From: Halocafeteria seosinensis
Lineage: Eukaryota > Sar > Bigyra > Bicosoecida
Reading direction: 5' to 3'
DNA length: 55,654 nt
Assembly: GCA_001687465.1 (NCBI GenBank)
Contig: LVLI01000414.1
Location: 1-55,654 of the forward strand
In this document: piece after piece, positions 35,081-46,519 of the stretch
Layout: every line of letters begins with the position of its first letter
Numbering within the stretch: the first letter of the stretch is position 1
Position numbers and translations under genes: made by a program
Notes under the pieces: model-generated
Database searches by the model: none
What the model saw: the letters and a program-made list of their open reading frames with translations, nothing else
Told to the model about the DNA's origin: nothing

Positions 35081-37598
35081 TCATTCTTTCGATTGGTTGG
35101 TTCCTCCACGTTGGTCCCCTTTGAGGCTCCCCTCCCCGCTGAGTTTGGCCATACTGGTTTTCTTGCCTTCTCGCACACGCCGGTACAATGTGTCCAAGTT
35201 CTGCAAAGAGCTACTCTGGGAGAGCGCTCCACTGTCTGCATCTCCTGACAACACATGTTCGAATCGCATCCTCTCCAGGCGTTGCTTGGCAACTTTCTTC
35301 ATGGTCCTCTCAACATCAGGGAAGAACGCTGGAGCACAGCTAACGAGCATCGTTGTAATAGGACAGAAAATGATACTTGTTCTCTCTCAAGCAACGTACT
35401 GAAGAGGTATTGCAAGTCGTTCGTATCGATGGCGTGAATGTAACTGTCTGTCAGCGTGCGAACAGTAAATGGTTCGCGTCTTTCCCATAACGCAGCAACC
35501 TCTCCTGCACGTAAGAGGACAAACCCCGACATCAATTAACCGCAGAGACTGCTATACAATCACGCTTCATACCAAAGAATGAGCCGTCTGCCAGTGTAAG
35601 AACTTGTTCAATGTCCCTATATATACCACATTCACCTTGGCCAATGAAATACACCCCACTTGTTGGTTGATCCTGGAACACAATCGTTTCATTGGCCAGA
35701 ACCAGTTCCGTCCTTAGAGCCGGAACAAACGACTGCAGGAATCCTTCACTAGCACTCGCGAGTAGTGGTACCGACTTAGAAAGTGATAGCAGCATCTGGA
35801 CGTGAATATCGCGGTACAGAGGTCGTGGGAGCGACTCGAGGAGAGCACTTTCGTCAAACTTCCGGTTGTCTGGCCATTTCCTGGTAATATACTGCCGAAT
35901 TCTCTCTCGTAAATCTTGTGACAAGTTGGAATCTTTCATGTACTGCAAGTAGAAGTACAAAATTAAGCCGACGATACTAAATTCCACTGCATTATACTCA
36001 CGAGTTCCATTTCTTCACTAAATTCTCGGAAATTAGAACCAGCTCTGTTTTCGCTCATCACGAGAGCAGCAATGCTTCCTACAGCGGACGTGTAGGTGAC
36101 AGCGCCGACGAGATTGGAAAAGGAAACAAATGCAGCCTCGATTGTACGCGCAGGATTGAAAGCCCCATATGAGATGCAGGACATATGTGAAATCGTTGTA
36201 AACAGTGCCCATACATACTGCTCCTCCGGAGGCAGGTCTTCGATTCCCGTTAGGGCAACCCACGAATCATCCGGGAAATCGCTTAAGCGCGCAATCAAGT
36301 ACAGAGCGCAGGCGTCAACGTGCAGAATAACAACAATCATCATAGATAGCTGGATCAATTGCATCTTGATGGGTGACCAGCTTGAGAAATACTTTTTCAT
36401 GTATCGCCTGATCTTAGAAAGACGTAATACCCTCAGCAACCGCAGCAACCTCAAGACTATAAGACCACCCGTGGGGCTGCGTCATATCATAACGGAGACG
36501 ATGAAAGTCCCGTAACATCTAATGGCAACCTAAGACTGCACTTACTCAGTCAAACCTTCAACTCCATCGATTAGTACGAAATAATCTATAGGCAAAACAG
36601 ATATTAGGTCAAGTGTAAAAAACCCCTGCAAGGATTATCGATGGATACTAAGTGAGGAAGATGCAATCTTTCGGCCAACAAAAAACTGGTATCACCTTCA
36701 GGTATGCGTCAGCGATCGATGCAGGCTCCATCAGCAGGACGTCGTCTTTTGTCCAGAGTCTGAAACACCAAGATACCCATACCGATGTGATATCACCACA
36801 GAATAGGTGATAAACGTTACCTTACCCGGTCATAAAGCTTAAACCAATGTCGACAACGTAGACGAAATCAACGAATACTCCAATCCCGAACCTGCAAACA
36901 TCGTTCTTACTCAGGAAAAGGAAGATAAATCATTAGTGAAGGACTTACAGGACAACTACAGTAGTTCGTGATTGGATAAATGATAGCTCTAAAGGTACCG
37001 TGATCCAAGTATACGCTACCAAAAGCGCCATCATAAGATCCCATAAAAGTTTAAACCTGCTGTATGGATGAATTGTACGGAGTCCGCACAATAGGCGTCG
37101 TCTATCTACATATTCCTCTTTTTCTGACTTTTCCTGAAGATGAGCCTGGTATTCTCGCTGTGACATTCCATACAATTTTCGAGCAAGATTCCGATGTCCA
37201 GAGTCCGGAAACTGAAACACATACGACCCCGTTCGCTCAATGGTTCGGACGGAACTATTTCCATCAAAATCACTCATGGACGGAGAAAACCCGGTATGAA
37301 TTGTATCAGGACCTAGAGTATCATCAATATTGCCTCTACGGTCTGCATTCTCGCCACCTCCTTCACTCTTCTCTTTTTCTAAGCGTAGTTGTAAATCAGC
37401 GTCGACGACCTGTTGCACTCCCGAATTCGTCTTCCTGCTCTCAGGCTCCTGCGTCCCCTTATCCTCCGAGGAGAGAACTTGATCTTTTTTCTCCTGTTGT
37501 ACATCACTCTGGTCGGCCTCGTCATGAGACTTATTCTTCCCGGGCTTCCCCTGCACCCTGCTGCTGCTGCTGTCTTGTTGGGTGCTCGACGACGACAT
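35081..37598 (-). CDS. CNG/HCN-like cyclic-nucleotide-binding-domain cation channel
   Basis: Eight exons on the minus strand (37598-36949, 36891-36826, 36759-36696, 36625-36546, 36476-36002, 35942-35573, 35504-35400, 35328-35081) join to 685 residues. S1 begins at TIHPYSRFKLLWDLMMALL; S2-S3 follow (FVYVVDIGLSFMTG, FFTLDLISVLPIDYFVL). S4 is RLLRLLRVLRLSKIRR with arginines at three-residue spacing. The pore helix and filter read ALFTTISHMSCISYG, clearly HCN/CNG-like but with SYG where HCN channels have GYG. The C-linker (RIRQYITRKW) and cyclic-nucleotide-binding domain (VYFIGQGECGIY, DGSFFGEVAALW) follow. The conserved Arg-Thr that contacts the phosphate is not clear (RREPFTV). Likely a plasma or ciliary membrane cation channel. 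The frame stays open upstream to an ATG at 38033, so the start is uncertain. Confidence 0.92.
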
Positions 37599-38031
37599 GA
37601 TACGGAAAATGCCACACTTGACTACGTATGCATATCTCCCCTGGCTCTTGGTCCTCTCAATAGACACGGGGGCATATGATGGAAAGCAACCAGCCTCTGT
37701 CTTATACGGCAATACCCGGCAGCAACTTGGAGTAGCGGCGACCTTCACAGATGAATTCCGTCTTGCAGGAGTATACAAGAGTGTATTGTCGAATTTTGAC
37801 AACACACCAATACAGTATTCCGTCCAATATACTACTAGTATAGTACTAGCTAAACTTATTGAGATTGAGACCGCGGCAAGAGGAGCACGCCAGGATGGCA
37901 GCCGCATTGCACACTTCAACACATGGCGATTCCAAGGGGGACGAAGCACGATGTTGGTCGTTAGGCGAACCACCTCATGGCAGTAGTACGTATAGGCGTG
38001 GAGAATCCTGTGAAGTCCCAGTAAAGTGCGC
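37599..38031. other. Divergent promoter region channel / F-box-Sec7 gene
   Basis: 0.43 kb. The minus strand stays open in frame with the channel gene as far as 38033, so part of it could be coding; I prefer the downstream ATG at 37598 because the sequence upstream shows no channel-family features. Confidence 0.4.
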
Positions 38032-39125
38032 ATGAGCTATCTAAGTAACGTCGGCATCCTGCCTGCAGTGTTGACGGAGAACCGACGAACTCGTAGGACG
38101 GCGCTGGAAAATATAATTGAGCACCACGTGACGCAGTTTCTTTCGTTTGAGGATATTGAAAACACAGCGTTTGTGTGCAAACGATGGTTCAACTTTTCGC
38201 GTACGTATATTCTTGCTAATGTTGAACAGTGGAATTTGACCGACGTGCAATAGTTCTGCACAGTTCCACGATACAAAGAGGGCGTTCGATTGATGAGATG
38301 TCGGTTTAATCGGGGAAATCCTGATGAAGCAAGTTGACCTGGTACTGTTCCACTGCACTTATAATAGTCACCTGCTGTCATCGTATGTTCCGCAGGCTAT
38401 AAACAAACTCATACAGCTCCACTGGCTACCAAACTCGTTGACGGACATTTCCCGCTTCTTGTATACTAATTGCCTCCTCAAAAAGCTGGAGCCATCCAAT
38501 GTGTGCAACTACCTGTGCGGGGGAACTCACCCACTCCCTTCCACAGAAGAACGGGAGTACGCCCTGAGAGTCACAGATCTTGCCGATATGCAGCATGCTA
38601 CCTACGGCGAATCAATTTATGACGCACAGTGGAACCCTAATCATCCGAACTGGACACTGACAGTCCTCTTTCTTAATAAATTCGGCTTCGAACAGGATTC
38701 ACTCGTCGGGGCCTTGAGAAGAATCCGCCATGTATGCTGGACGCTTCATCAATACAACAGTGCGTTCTTTTTGAAACGACTGGCCGAAGTATTTGGGGAG
38801 GCCAAAAGAAGAGCTGGCTCGACGCAATACCCCCACAGAATGGGTATATATGTGCTACTCCAGTCAATAGTTATGCTAGATGGATTTTGCGTCAGATTAG
38901 GGTCGGACAGTACACATTCGAAACAGGATTTTGTACGAGTCAACGCTGGTACGTACCTTGTTAACAATTACTTGTACCAATATGTTCTTTGATGCACTAT
39001 TTCCATTCGCGTGGTCTTCAGGTGCTCCCGTATTAAACGAAGTACGTACAGAGTTGCTCGAGAGCATATATGATGAAGTCACTCAACTACCTCTCTACCT
39101 AAACCATATCGTTCCTCCGGGATGA
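38032..39125 (+). CDS. FBXO8: F-box + Sec7 domain protein (FBXO8-like)
   Basis: Exons 38032-38200, 38264-38328, 38396-38948 and 39022-39125 join to 296 residues (human FBXO8 is about 320). The F-box near residues 30-58 reads VTQFLSFEDIENTAFVCKRW. The Sec7 domain follows: FNRGNPDEAINKLIQLHWL, LTDISRFLYTNCLL, FGFEQDSLVGALRRI, LLQSIVMLDGFC, FVRVNAG and ELLESIYDEV. F-box proteins link substrates to SCF ubiquitin ligases; FBXO8 is linked to ARF6 ubiquitination rather than nucleotide exchange. The Sec7 glutamic finger position (usually L-G-E) reads LCGG, so exchange activity is unlikely. The second intron (38329-38395) is GC-AG with a perfect GCAAGT donor. Confidence 0.92.
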
Positions 39126-40089
39126 CTACATGCTATTAGTGTTGATGGACATAAGATTGTTCAAGTAGTGCTCTCAGACGGAAGCATTCGTCCCGTGCCG
39201 TCCCCAGTGAACTTTAAGCTTTCAGCACTAACAGCTCAAAATGCCGGGAACTCTAAGAGACCAATGCGAACGCTCTGTCTCTGCTGACGAATCTCTCCGG
39301 CTATCACCAGCAATATAATATCCAAACTTGTAATGAGAAAGTAACCTACATCACTGTACTCGCAGTTGCATTACGGGTCACATACACCCCCCTCAATTTG
39401 CCTCAAACGGATGGAGTCGCAGAGCTCCAAATGGTAATTGAGCTGCCGGCACTGACAACTTGATGTGCTCTTCCAACCAACAAGTATATCAATTGCCGCT
39501 CCAAGTCTAGCGGGTATTTTGAGAACTCGTTTCCGGTAAGCATCCGCCAAAGGGACAAAGGGAGAAAACCAAAATCCAGACACAGCTTCTATGATGATAC
39601 AACTCCGTTACCTACAATTCCCGATTAGATCATATCTGCATACGTTACGTAGTGTATAATTTATGACTTCTCGGCTTACGATTAACAGCATCCATTCTTC
39701 TGTGTATTTATTCTGAATGCATTCATACACTGCATTGCTTCTTGTGAACTTGAATTCAAATTTTTGGCCGCCAACTTCAACATGCCCATTCAAAACAACC
39801 TTGTCCCTCTTTTACGCACACGAGTCGATTATAAGAGTATAGTAATAGTGCTGATACACGAGAAGAGAGTTTATTCTCTGTGTGTAGAGTTGTTGTTGCA
39901 TTCTGCCCCAAGGAGTGTGGAATGTATTAATGTTTGAACTTGCGAACACTCCGGGGACATTTTGCTGTGTTTGAAAGCTCGCCTGGGATTCCTTTCCTCT
40001 TTCTTCTCCTTGATAACAGGGAGTCAACCTCTTTAGCCCGTCTCATATCGATATTCAGGTATCATTGTACATAGGAAGAGGGTGGCGTA
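39126..40089. other. Intergenic; weak minus-strand exon candidates
   Basis: About 0.96 kb. On the minus strand, 39815-39680 is open and reads like protein (VEVGGQKFEFKFTRSNAVYE) before a GTAAGC donor, and a further open frame lies at 39583-39371. The acceptor between them is poor and no family is recognised, so I do not call a gene. Confidence 0.25.
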
Positions 40090-41865
40090 ATGACGGATAG
40101 TCTCCTGAATGAAGTAGCTCCAAAGGCAGCACTGGAAGCCACGGCAAGTCAACCTGAACACGATCCGCGTCATGATGCTCTTATGATGGATGATTCGGGC
40201 CAAACTCGGGTTTCGGCGATAAATTCTTCCTGTGCGAATGGGACCTCAAACGATACTCAAGAGCAGCACCTAAAAGCGATTCCCGAATTGGAAGACGATT
40301 CTACTACCAAGAATCGAAGAACTCAAAACGAGACGACGTCTTCACCGAATTCTGATGTCCCTTTGAACCCATCGGAGTTATGCGCTACTTCCCCTCACTT
40401 TCATGATCCAGATAAGAAAGCAAAGTCGAGGGTCGCTGAAGAAGCCGAGCACTACGCCCGGTCACTATGGCGCAATACATCTGTTGAGTGTTATTTGCGG
40501 GGGCACCAGACTTGCACATTTTCTCCTAGACTTAGAGCTATATTAATCGACTGGTTGTCTGAACTGTGCCAAGCGTTGCACTTCCATAGGCGTACGATCA
40601 GTGTTGCCGTCAATCTGGTAGACACGTTCTTAGTTAAGGTGAGTGTAGTCAACCTTTGTATTGCAAAACTGATTACCTACTGTTACACTGAATTTGCAGA
40701 GAGGAAGTGTTTCGAAAGGAGAACTGCAATTATGGGGTGCTACGGCATTATACGTTGCAGGAAAGCAAGAGGTAAAGATCGTTGGTTCGGATTTACAACG
40801 CCTTTCGACTCTGTGTACCCCGGTTCCCTTCGTTTTGAATGATCACAGGAAGCTTACGCTCCTTCAATGGATGAATTCTTGGAATACGTTGCGCATGCTA
40901 TTAAAAAATCTCAACTTTTGGAGTGCGAACAAACTCTTATTCTTGTAGGTGATGATGTCGCTTTCTAATTGACTTCCAACCCTTGTACTCTTTGATTTTT
41001 CACAGTTGGCGAATTGGAACACGAACCCGTCAACTTCCTACGATTGGCTGACTTTCATGTTGCATCAACTCGGCGCCATAGCGTCAAATATAAGGACGAG
41101 GAATTATTATACTTGTGAGACGAATGATGAACCATGCGCCCGTTGCGAGGGACAGGCGGCCAAGATGCTTCACGACTGGTCCTCCGAGATGCTCTTCAAT
41201 GTCAGTCCAGAAATAGCGCGAACGGCCAGCGATGAGTCGCCGTGTAATATTGAATTCGGAACAATTTTCGTGCCATTCGAGGCAGTAGCTATTCCACGAA
41301 AGCATGTGTCTTGCGAACTTTTCCTCAAGTCCACACATGTCCTCGACCTTGTACGCATGGATTCCGGCTTCCTCAAATATTCATCTCCTGTGATAGCGTA
41401 TTCAGTGTTACTTACACTCCTCCCTCGTTGCATAGGTAAGCGCTGGGTTTATAGGCGATCATTTCATTGAATCGTTGAATCGTCGTTCACTTGATTTTTT
41501 GCATTGCAGTACGTCTGTTGGACCAGATCATTATCAGCGTGGTGGAACCGTTCTTCCCTGACCTGGGAAGCCATGCGACGGAAGCCAAAAATTGGATACA
41601 GAGAGTGGTCGGTAGCAGCTGCCCAAAGTATTCCGAGCACCCTCAGTTAAAGCAGCTAGCTTCGCGGCATATCGTGCATCACCGAGATTTGCAACAGCTA
41701 CAACCGCACAACGCTGAGCTGCTCTCTTACGTAACAAAGGAGAGAGACGAAGGCATAGCACAATCGGATGATGTTAATATTAATGTGCTACCGGCCATGG
41801 CTACTGTCTCAACAATTTCTAAGTACATCAAAACCAACGATAGCCCAACTACAAGCAAGAATTAA
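40090..41865 (+). CDS. Cyclin (A/B/E-like)
   Basis: Exons 40090-40638, 40700-40771, 40849-40944, 41006-41435 and 41510-41865 join to 500 residues. The N-terminal 115 residues are low-complexity. The cyclin box starts at SVECYLRGHQT and contains RLRAILIDWLSELCQALHFH, RRTISVAVNLVDTFLVK, ELQLWGATALYVAGKQEE, YAPSMDEFL and CEQTLILLANW, all typical of the CDK-binding fold. The second cyclin fold is interrupted by an insert of about 70-90 residues with a C-x-x-C pair (PCARC) and is poorly conserved. It should activate a CDK in the cell cycle; subtype not resolved. The stop codon is separated by a single base from the stop of the convergent kinase gene. Confidence 0.85.
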
Positions 41866-41866
41866 T

Positions 41867-44034
41867 CTACGTCGAAATAGACATCGCTGTGTCCTGGAAT
41901 GACTCTGTAGGACCTGCTTGATTTGTGGCCACATTATCCACTCTACTGTCCGCCATATGTACCTCATCTTCACTACTCTGTCTCTGTCGTTGCTCAGGGA
42001 TTGCTTCCGCCGTAGAGTAAGCCCCATTTGCGCCTTGAGCACGAGCAACTACCGCTGCCGCCCCGCTATCTGTCCTCGCTCGGGATGCCGTCGCTTGTGC
42101 CGTCGTTCCGAACGTCGTCGGCGCCACAAATGTGAAACCTTCAAAATTGGTTCGGGACTGCATAGAGGGGGTTATTCCATGTTCCCGGTAGCTATTTGGA
42201 CTGTGCAATGGCATCGAAGTAAACTCTTCGTCAAACTGGGACGTATCAGTGGTTGAATGCACAGGTGGTTTCCACGGTGGATCTATTCGACAATCCAAGA
42301 GTGCGTCCCAATCGACATCGCGGAAAAATGGATGGGCCTTCACTTCACTTGCGTCTCCTTGACCTGAACCTAGCCTTCTTGAAGGGTTCCTGTCTAACAA
42401 TTGAGAAAGTAGGTCCTTCGCTTCAGGAGACATATCGTTCGGAAATTCCAATTGCCCTTGTTTGATTCTGGAATAAAGCTGGTGTCTATCCTTGCAGTAA
42501 AAGGGAGGCAAACCTGTCAACATCTCGTATAGCAAAGCTCCTAGGCTCCACCAGTCTACGGCTCGACCATGCCCCTGCCTATTTAGCACTTCCGGAGCCA
42601 AGTACTCTGGGGTACCACAGAAACTATGCGCACCACTGTCTGTCGAACGAATGTTTTCCTTTGATAAACCGAAATCAGTTAGGCGAACATAACCTTGCTG
42701 GTCTAAGAGCACATTTTCGGGCTTGAGATCTCGATATATAACGTTCAGTGTATGCAAGTGCTCTAAGGCGAGTACAAGTTGGGCAGAATAAAATTTACTC
42801 CGTGGTTCAGGAAAACGCCCCTCTCGTCCAAGATGGAAAAACAGTTCGCCACCGGCACAGTAGTCAAGGACAAAGTATAGCCTGTCACGGGTTTGAAATG
42901 CGTAGTTAAGTCCTACAATAAATGGATGGACGATTCGTCCAAGCACGTTTCGTTCAGTTCGAGTATGCTCTACTTGATTGCGCTTGACGATGTTCGCTTT
43001 ATGCAACACTTTCATGGCGTAAATACATCCGTTATCCTTCTTCTTAACTTGCATTACTTTCCCGAAGCTCCCTTTACCAATGACCTTGAGAAGGACAAAA
43101 TCTCGGAGACACACTTTCCTTCCATTCCCCATGGACGCTGATCCGTGGGACACTTCTTGGGAGTAAGCCCTGGAACTTCGGCTACATTCGTTACCCTCTA
43201 TGGAATTTTCTGTGGGTTCTGGACTGGACCCAGAGAGATCTCCGGGGTTTCCCTGTTGCAGATTGCTTGACTGTGGTAGCACATACGCACACCTGCTTTA
43301 GGTGCGAGGGACGGTGTTCCAAAAACGTGATAAACTTACATTGCTGCTTATATACGCATCGCGTAGCAAGGGTGATTCTGATGGGTGCACCAAACCCGGA
43401 GGCGGGACCTGGACAGTCACAGGAGGTTTAGCTTACCATTAACGCCAATAAGAACTCACTAGAGCATGCACCTACGTTTGCCTGTGCCCGAAGGAATTCA
43501 TGAAATATTGGACTTCGGCATACTCTTTCATCTCGAGCAAGCTGCACGAATGGAGTGAGACTATATCGCGAATCGATGTTACAGTTGCCATATCGCGTCG
43601 TACCTGACGTATCCAATTTAGTAGTTCAACCCGTCGTTGCTCCAAGAAACTCGGTGTATGAGAGCCTATTATCCTCTTCGGTGGACAAGCTGGTGTACCG
43701 GGGATTTGCTTTCGAAGCTGTAACCAGAACAATCAGTATTAGTGGTGCGCATTCGTCGAGAGTAGTGAACTCAACATAACACGTACCTCGTCACTCAAAT
43801 TCTTGAATGTCGAGTACCGCCGATACACTGTCCAAACATACGCATCCAGCTTGATTTGAATAATGAATACCTGCGTACGGAGTCGTAGACAATTGTATTC
43901 GCATCGCACAAGACTATATTGCCAGGCGTGGCTGCAAGTTGACGTACGATGTAGTCTCTCCCTTTTTCATCACGGGCGACGCAATAGCCCGAGATGTCGA
44001 TATATACGCCACCACTGGCGTGTTGTTCTTCCAT
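41867..44034 (-). CDS. PX-domain AGC protein kinase (SGK3/CISK-like)
   Basis: Six exons on the minus strand (44034-43948, 43870-43787, 43717-43604, 43541-43476, 43408-43340, 43270-41867) join to 607 residues. The N-terminal PX domain, rebuilt only by splicing, has YIVFIIQIKLDAYVWTVYRR, YSTFKNLSDE, PPKRIIG, FLEQRRVELLNWI and FHEFL, including the RRY basic motif that binds phosphoinositides. After a serine-rich linker comes an AGC kinase: GKGSFGKV, YAMKVLHK, YRDLKPENVLL, DFGLSKE and FCGTPEYLAPEV. The T-loop residue before FCGTPEY is serine. The C-terminal hydrophobic motif is FEGFTF with a phosphorylatable threonine, so PDK1/TORC2-type control is expected. Such kinases act at endosomes downstream of PI3-kinase. 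Confidence 0.93.
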
Positions 44035-45240
44035 CGTCAGTAATTACAACTTAAACCTTTGTTTCTCTAATTGAGCAAACGAAGTCACTGCAAACAACCC
44101 ATATAATGCTCATTAGCTTGTAAAGAAGAATTTCCCGTACACACTTCAACCACGCAGCAACAGGCCGCTCAGACGGATTATACAACTAGCTCCTAAGCAC
44201 TGTGAAGTGGACCTGTTTCCTTGCCCTAGTTGTTGCCCCTCTTTCCCCTCTTCCCCTCCATCGTTCATGATGGCGCATAGCCTTATTATCCCATGAACAA
44301 CGCCATTTACTACTAGCCAGCAACATATTCCTCGCCCAACTTCCATCATTTCTGAATTTCCCCCTTTGCCCGTACTTGCGCAGGAACCCTAACAATATCC
44401 ACGTACTTCGACAAGGTTTTTGCCCTCAAGCACGCTCGCACCCCACTACAGCGCTGTACATCGACCACTAGACAACTCTAGGTTCAACACAAGGCTATAT
44501 ATGTACTTCAACGGAAACATATTCTTCAGAAACCCTCCATTTACCTCCTAGTAATCTCTTTAAAGTCGAAGCTGGAACCTCGCACTTGCTCCGGCCACAC
44601 TTGAACACCAGGAATAACACCAGTGCGCGTCTTCAGCGACAATAAGCCTCAACAACTACGAGTCAAAGGCAGCTTTTGTCTCGTAACAATACCTGTTAAA
44701 TCCACAGGATATCTTTATCTTCTTGACAGGTTTTCTCCAACTCCGTTTCCCGCTTTCGGGAAAAAGCGCAACCTTGGGGTGGCCTGCCTGACTTACCCTT
44801 GGGAGGCTCAGCCCAACTCCGCCACCAGGCTGGACTCAGCAGAATGAACGACTCTTCACCACTTTGCAATGCCTAGCACTAGTGGGATCCCGCACTTACA
44901 CTCCTAAACGAGAGGATGAGTGTATGGGGTCGACAACTATGCGCGTGTTACTTTTAGGGAGAACAGTGGGCATAGAACAACCAGAGTAAAACCGAAGGAA
45001 GGAAGGCTGGAAAACGTAAGCAAAGAAGCCAGCCCCCGCAATGTTGAGAGAACTGTGGACCGAACGCAAAACAACGCAATCACAGCAAACTGAATCCACA
45101 CTTTCTGACAAGGCAAAGGAATCTGTTTAACTTACACTGCGAAGTGGTAGACAGTCGACTGTTCTACGCCAAGTGAAAGTCCCTCTCGGCGCCGGGATAC
45201 AAGCCCGGATGACCCCCAGCTATAAATTATAATTCCGAAG
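44035..45240. other. Intergenic, nothing firmly recognised
   Basis: About 1.2 kb between divergent starts, pyrimidine-rich around 44215-44265. Contains a perfect 7-bp hairpin at 44746-44763 (TTTCCCG, loop CTTT) and a CCGGG hairpin at 45192-45208. A structured RNA gene cannot be excluded. Confidence 0.45.
45192..45208. repeat. CCGGG hairpin, copy 3
   Basis: CCGGGA and GCCCGG with a 5-nt loop; one mismatch in the sixth pair. Lies 32 nt upstream of the DTW gene start. Confidence 0.6.
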
Positions 45241-46158
45241 ATGACGTTCGATCAAGATCCAACCGGTGGCTCACTACAGGATGTGAGTCATAAGGATGTG
45301 AGTGTTGTAATGGTACGGAAAACATGACAGTCTTTCGTAGATATCAATGCGAAAGGGATGCAAAGATGTGAAGAACACGATTCCGAGAGCACCATAAACA
45401 GCAAATTTGCTGAGGAGTGTGCTATCTACCAGACAGAGGAGTGGAAACGTCTCCCAAGGCAACAAAGAGCCAAGGCCGAAGCTTTATCTAAACTCCAGAA
45501 GAAGGAAAGAGAGAATCAGAACGACAACGGCAAGTGCGTAACTTGTGGATTGATCCAAAAGTACTGCATCTGTCGTTCATTCTTCCCTCCAATTAAGTCG
45601 CGCAACGAAGTTCAAATTCTATATAATTCGAATGAAGTTTGGCGAGCATCGAATACTTCGAAAGTTGCATTGTTAACATTGACCAATTCACGAAGCTCAG
45701 TGTTCATCCCTCAAGACCAAGAGGACAAAACAGAGCTTGACGGCTCAGAGGAAGATACGAGGAGACCGACGGCCCTTTTGTTCCCCAATACTGAATCTGT
45801 ATCTCTAACAGAGTGGTGGGATACGCTTTCTGAATCCACTAAGTCCTACGGTGTGCGAGTGGTTGTGGCAGATGGTACCTGGCGCCAGGCCAGCAGGATG
45901 GTCAAGCAAATGAGGAAGCACAACTCTCAGTTTGCGCGAACAGTTCACTTAGAAAGCCCTGAGCCCGTCATAGCAGAACCACTACGCGAAAGGACATCTA
46001 AAACGCGACTTAGTTCTTTAGAATCAATTATCTGTGCATTGAGAGAATGTGATGACAAAAGTTTCGTTATTGAGCGCCTTAAGTATTGTCTGAGGTGCCT
46101 GGTTGACGCGGTCGGTGCGCAAACGGGAAAGCAATACTCTCAAGAAGTGAGCGGTTAG
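45241..46158 (+). CDS. DTW-domain (TDD superfamily) aminocarboxypropyltransferase-like protein
   Basis: Exons 45241-45282 and 45331-46158 join to 289 residues; the intron is the shortest called here (48 nt). A zinc-type C-x-x-C pair pattern is seen (CVTCGLIQKYCIC), followed by LLFPNTESV and the family signature ADGTWRQASRM, then RTSKTRLSSLESI. DTW proteins transfer the aminocarboxypropyl group of S-adenosylmethionine to uridine in tRNA (DTWD1/DTWD2, TapT). Which tRNA position or homologue group is not resolved. A lysine/glutamate-rich helical N-terminus precedes the domain. The short first exon is supported by frame and splice sites but lacks homology support. Confidence 0.88.
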
Positions 46159-46206
46159 GACATTGTATGAACAATGGTTATTATACTTTACCGATGATTT
46201 GCTGCT

Positions 46207-46519
46207 ATGCAGAATCACTTAACATGGTTGTTGCCTTCGGATGGTACGCCACATGAGATACTACTTGGATTGCCTTATTCACCGCCTCTATCTTCTGTAT
46301 TTCGCAGTCGGATACTTCCAAGGTCTTCCTGCATGGATAATCGTACACATTGCTGGATATTTAAAAGAGGATTTGAGCTATTCGCGGTATTTAAGACAAG
46401 TCCGTTCCAGTCGTCCTAACCGAAGAGCAGAGCGAGCTATCCGAGACACCAACGGAGCCATCGACATTGCAAGTCTTTCCTGCTCGTGCAAGACGTTTTA
46501 TATCCTCAACTTAACATGA
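46207..46519 (+). CDS. Short F-box-like protein or N-terminal exons of one
   Basis: Exons 46207-46243 and 46305-46519 join in frame to 83 residues with a 61-nt intron (GTACGC to TTCGCAG). An F-box-like pattern is seen: GLPAWIIVHIAGYL, a basic insert, and DIASLSCSCKTFYIL. This fits the L-P...I...I-x-x-Y-L...V-C-K-x-F consensus with an insertion. The frame stops at 46519, much shorter than usual F-box proteins, so downstream exons may have been missed. It begins 48 nt after the DTW gene stop on the same strand. Confidence 0.45.

Noticed and set aside
44770-44850. Sequence resembling the SRP RNA Alu domain (GGTGGC, then GGGAGGCT)
   Set aside because: The similarity is limited to short GC-rich words. 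The U-G-U-A-A loop motif and the helix 8 signature with GNAR loop are not found nearby.
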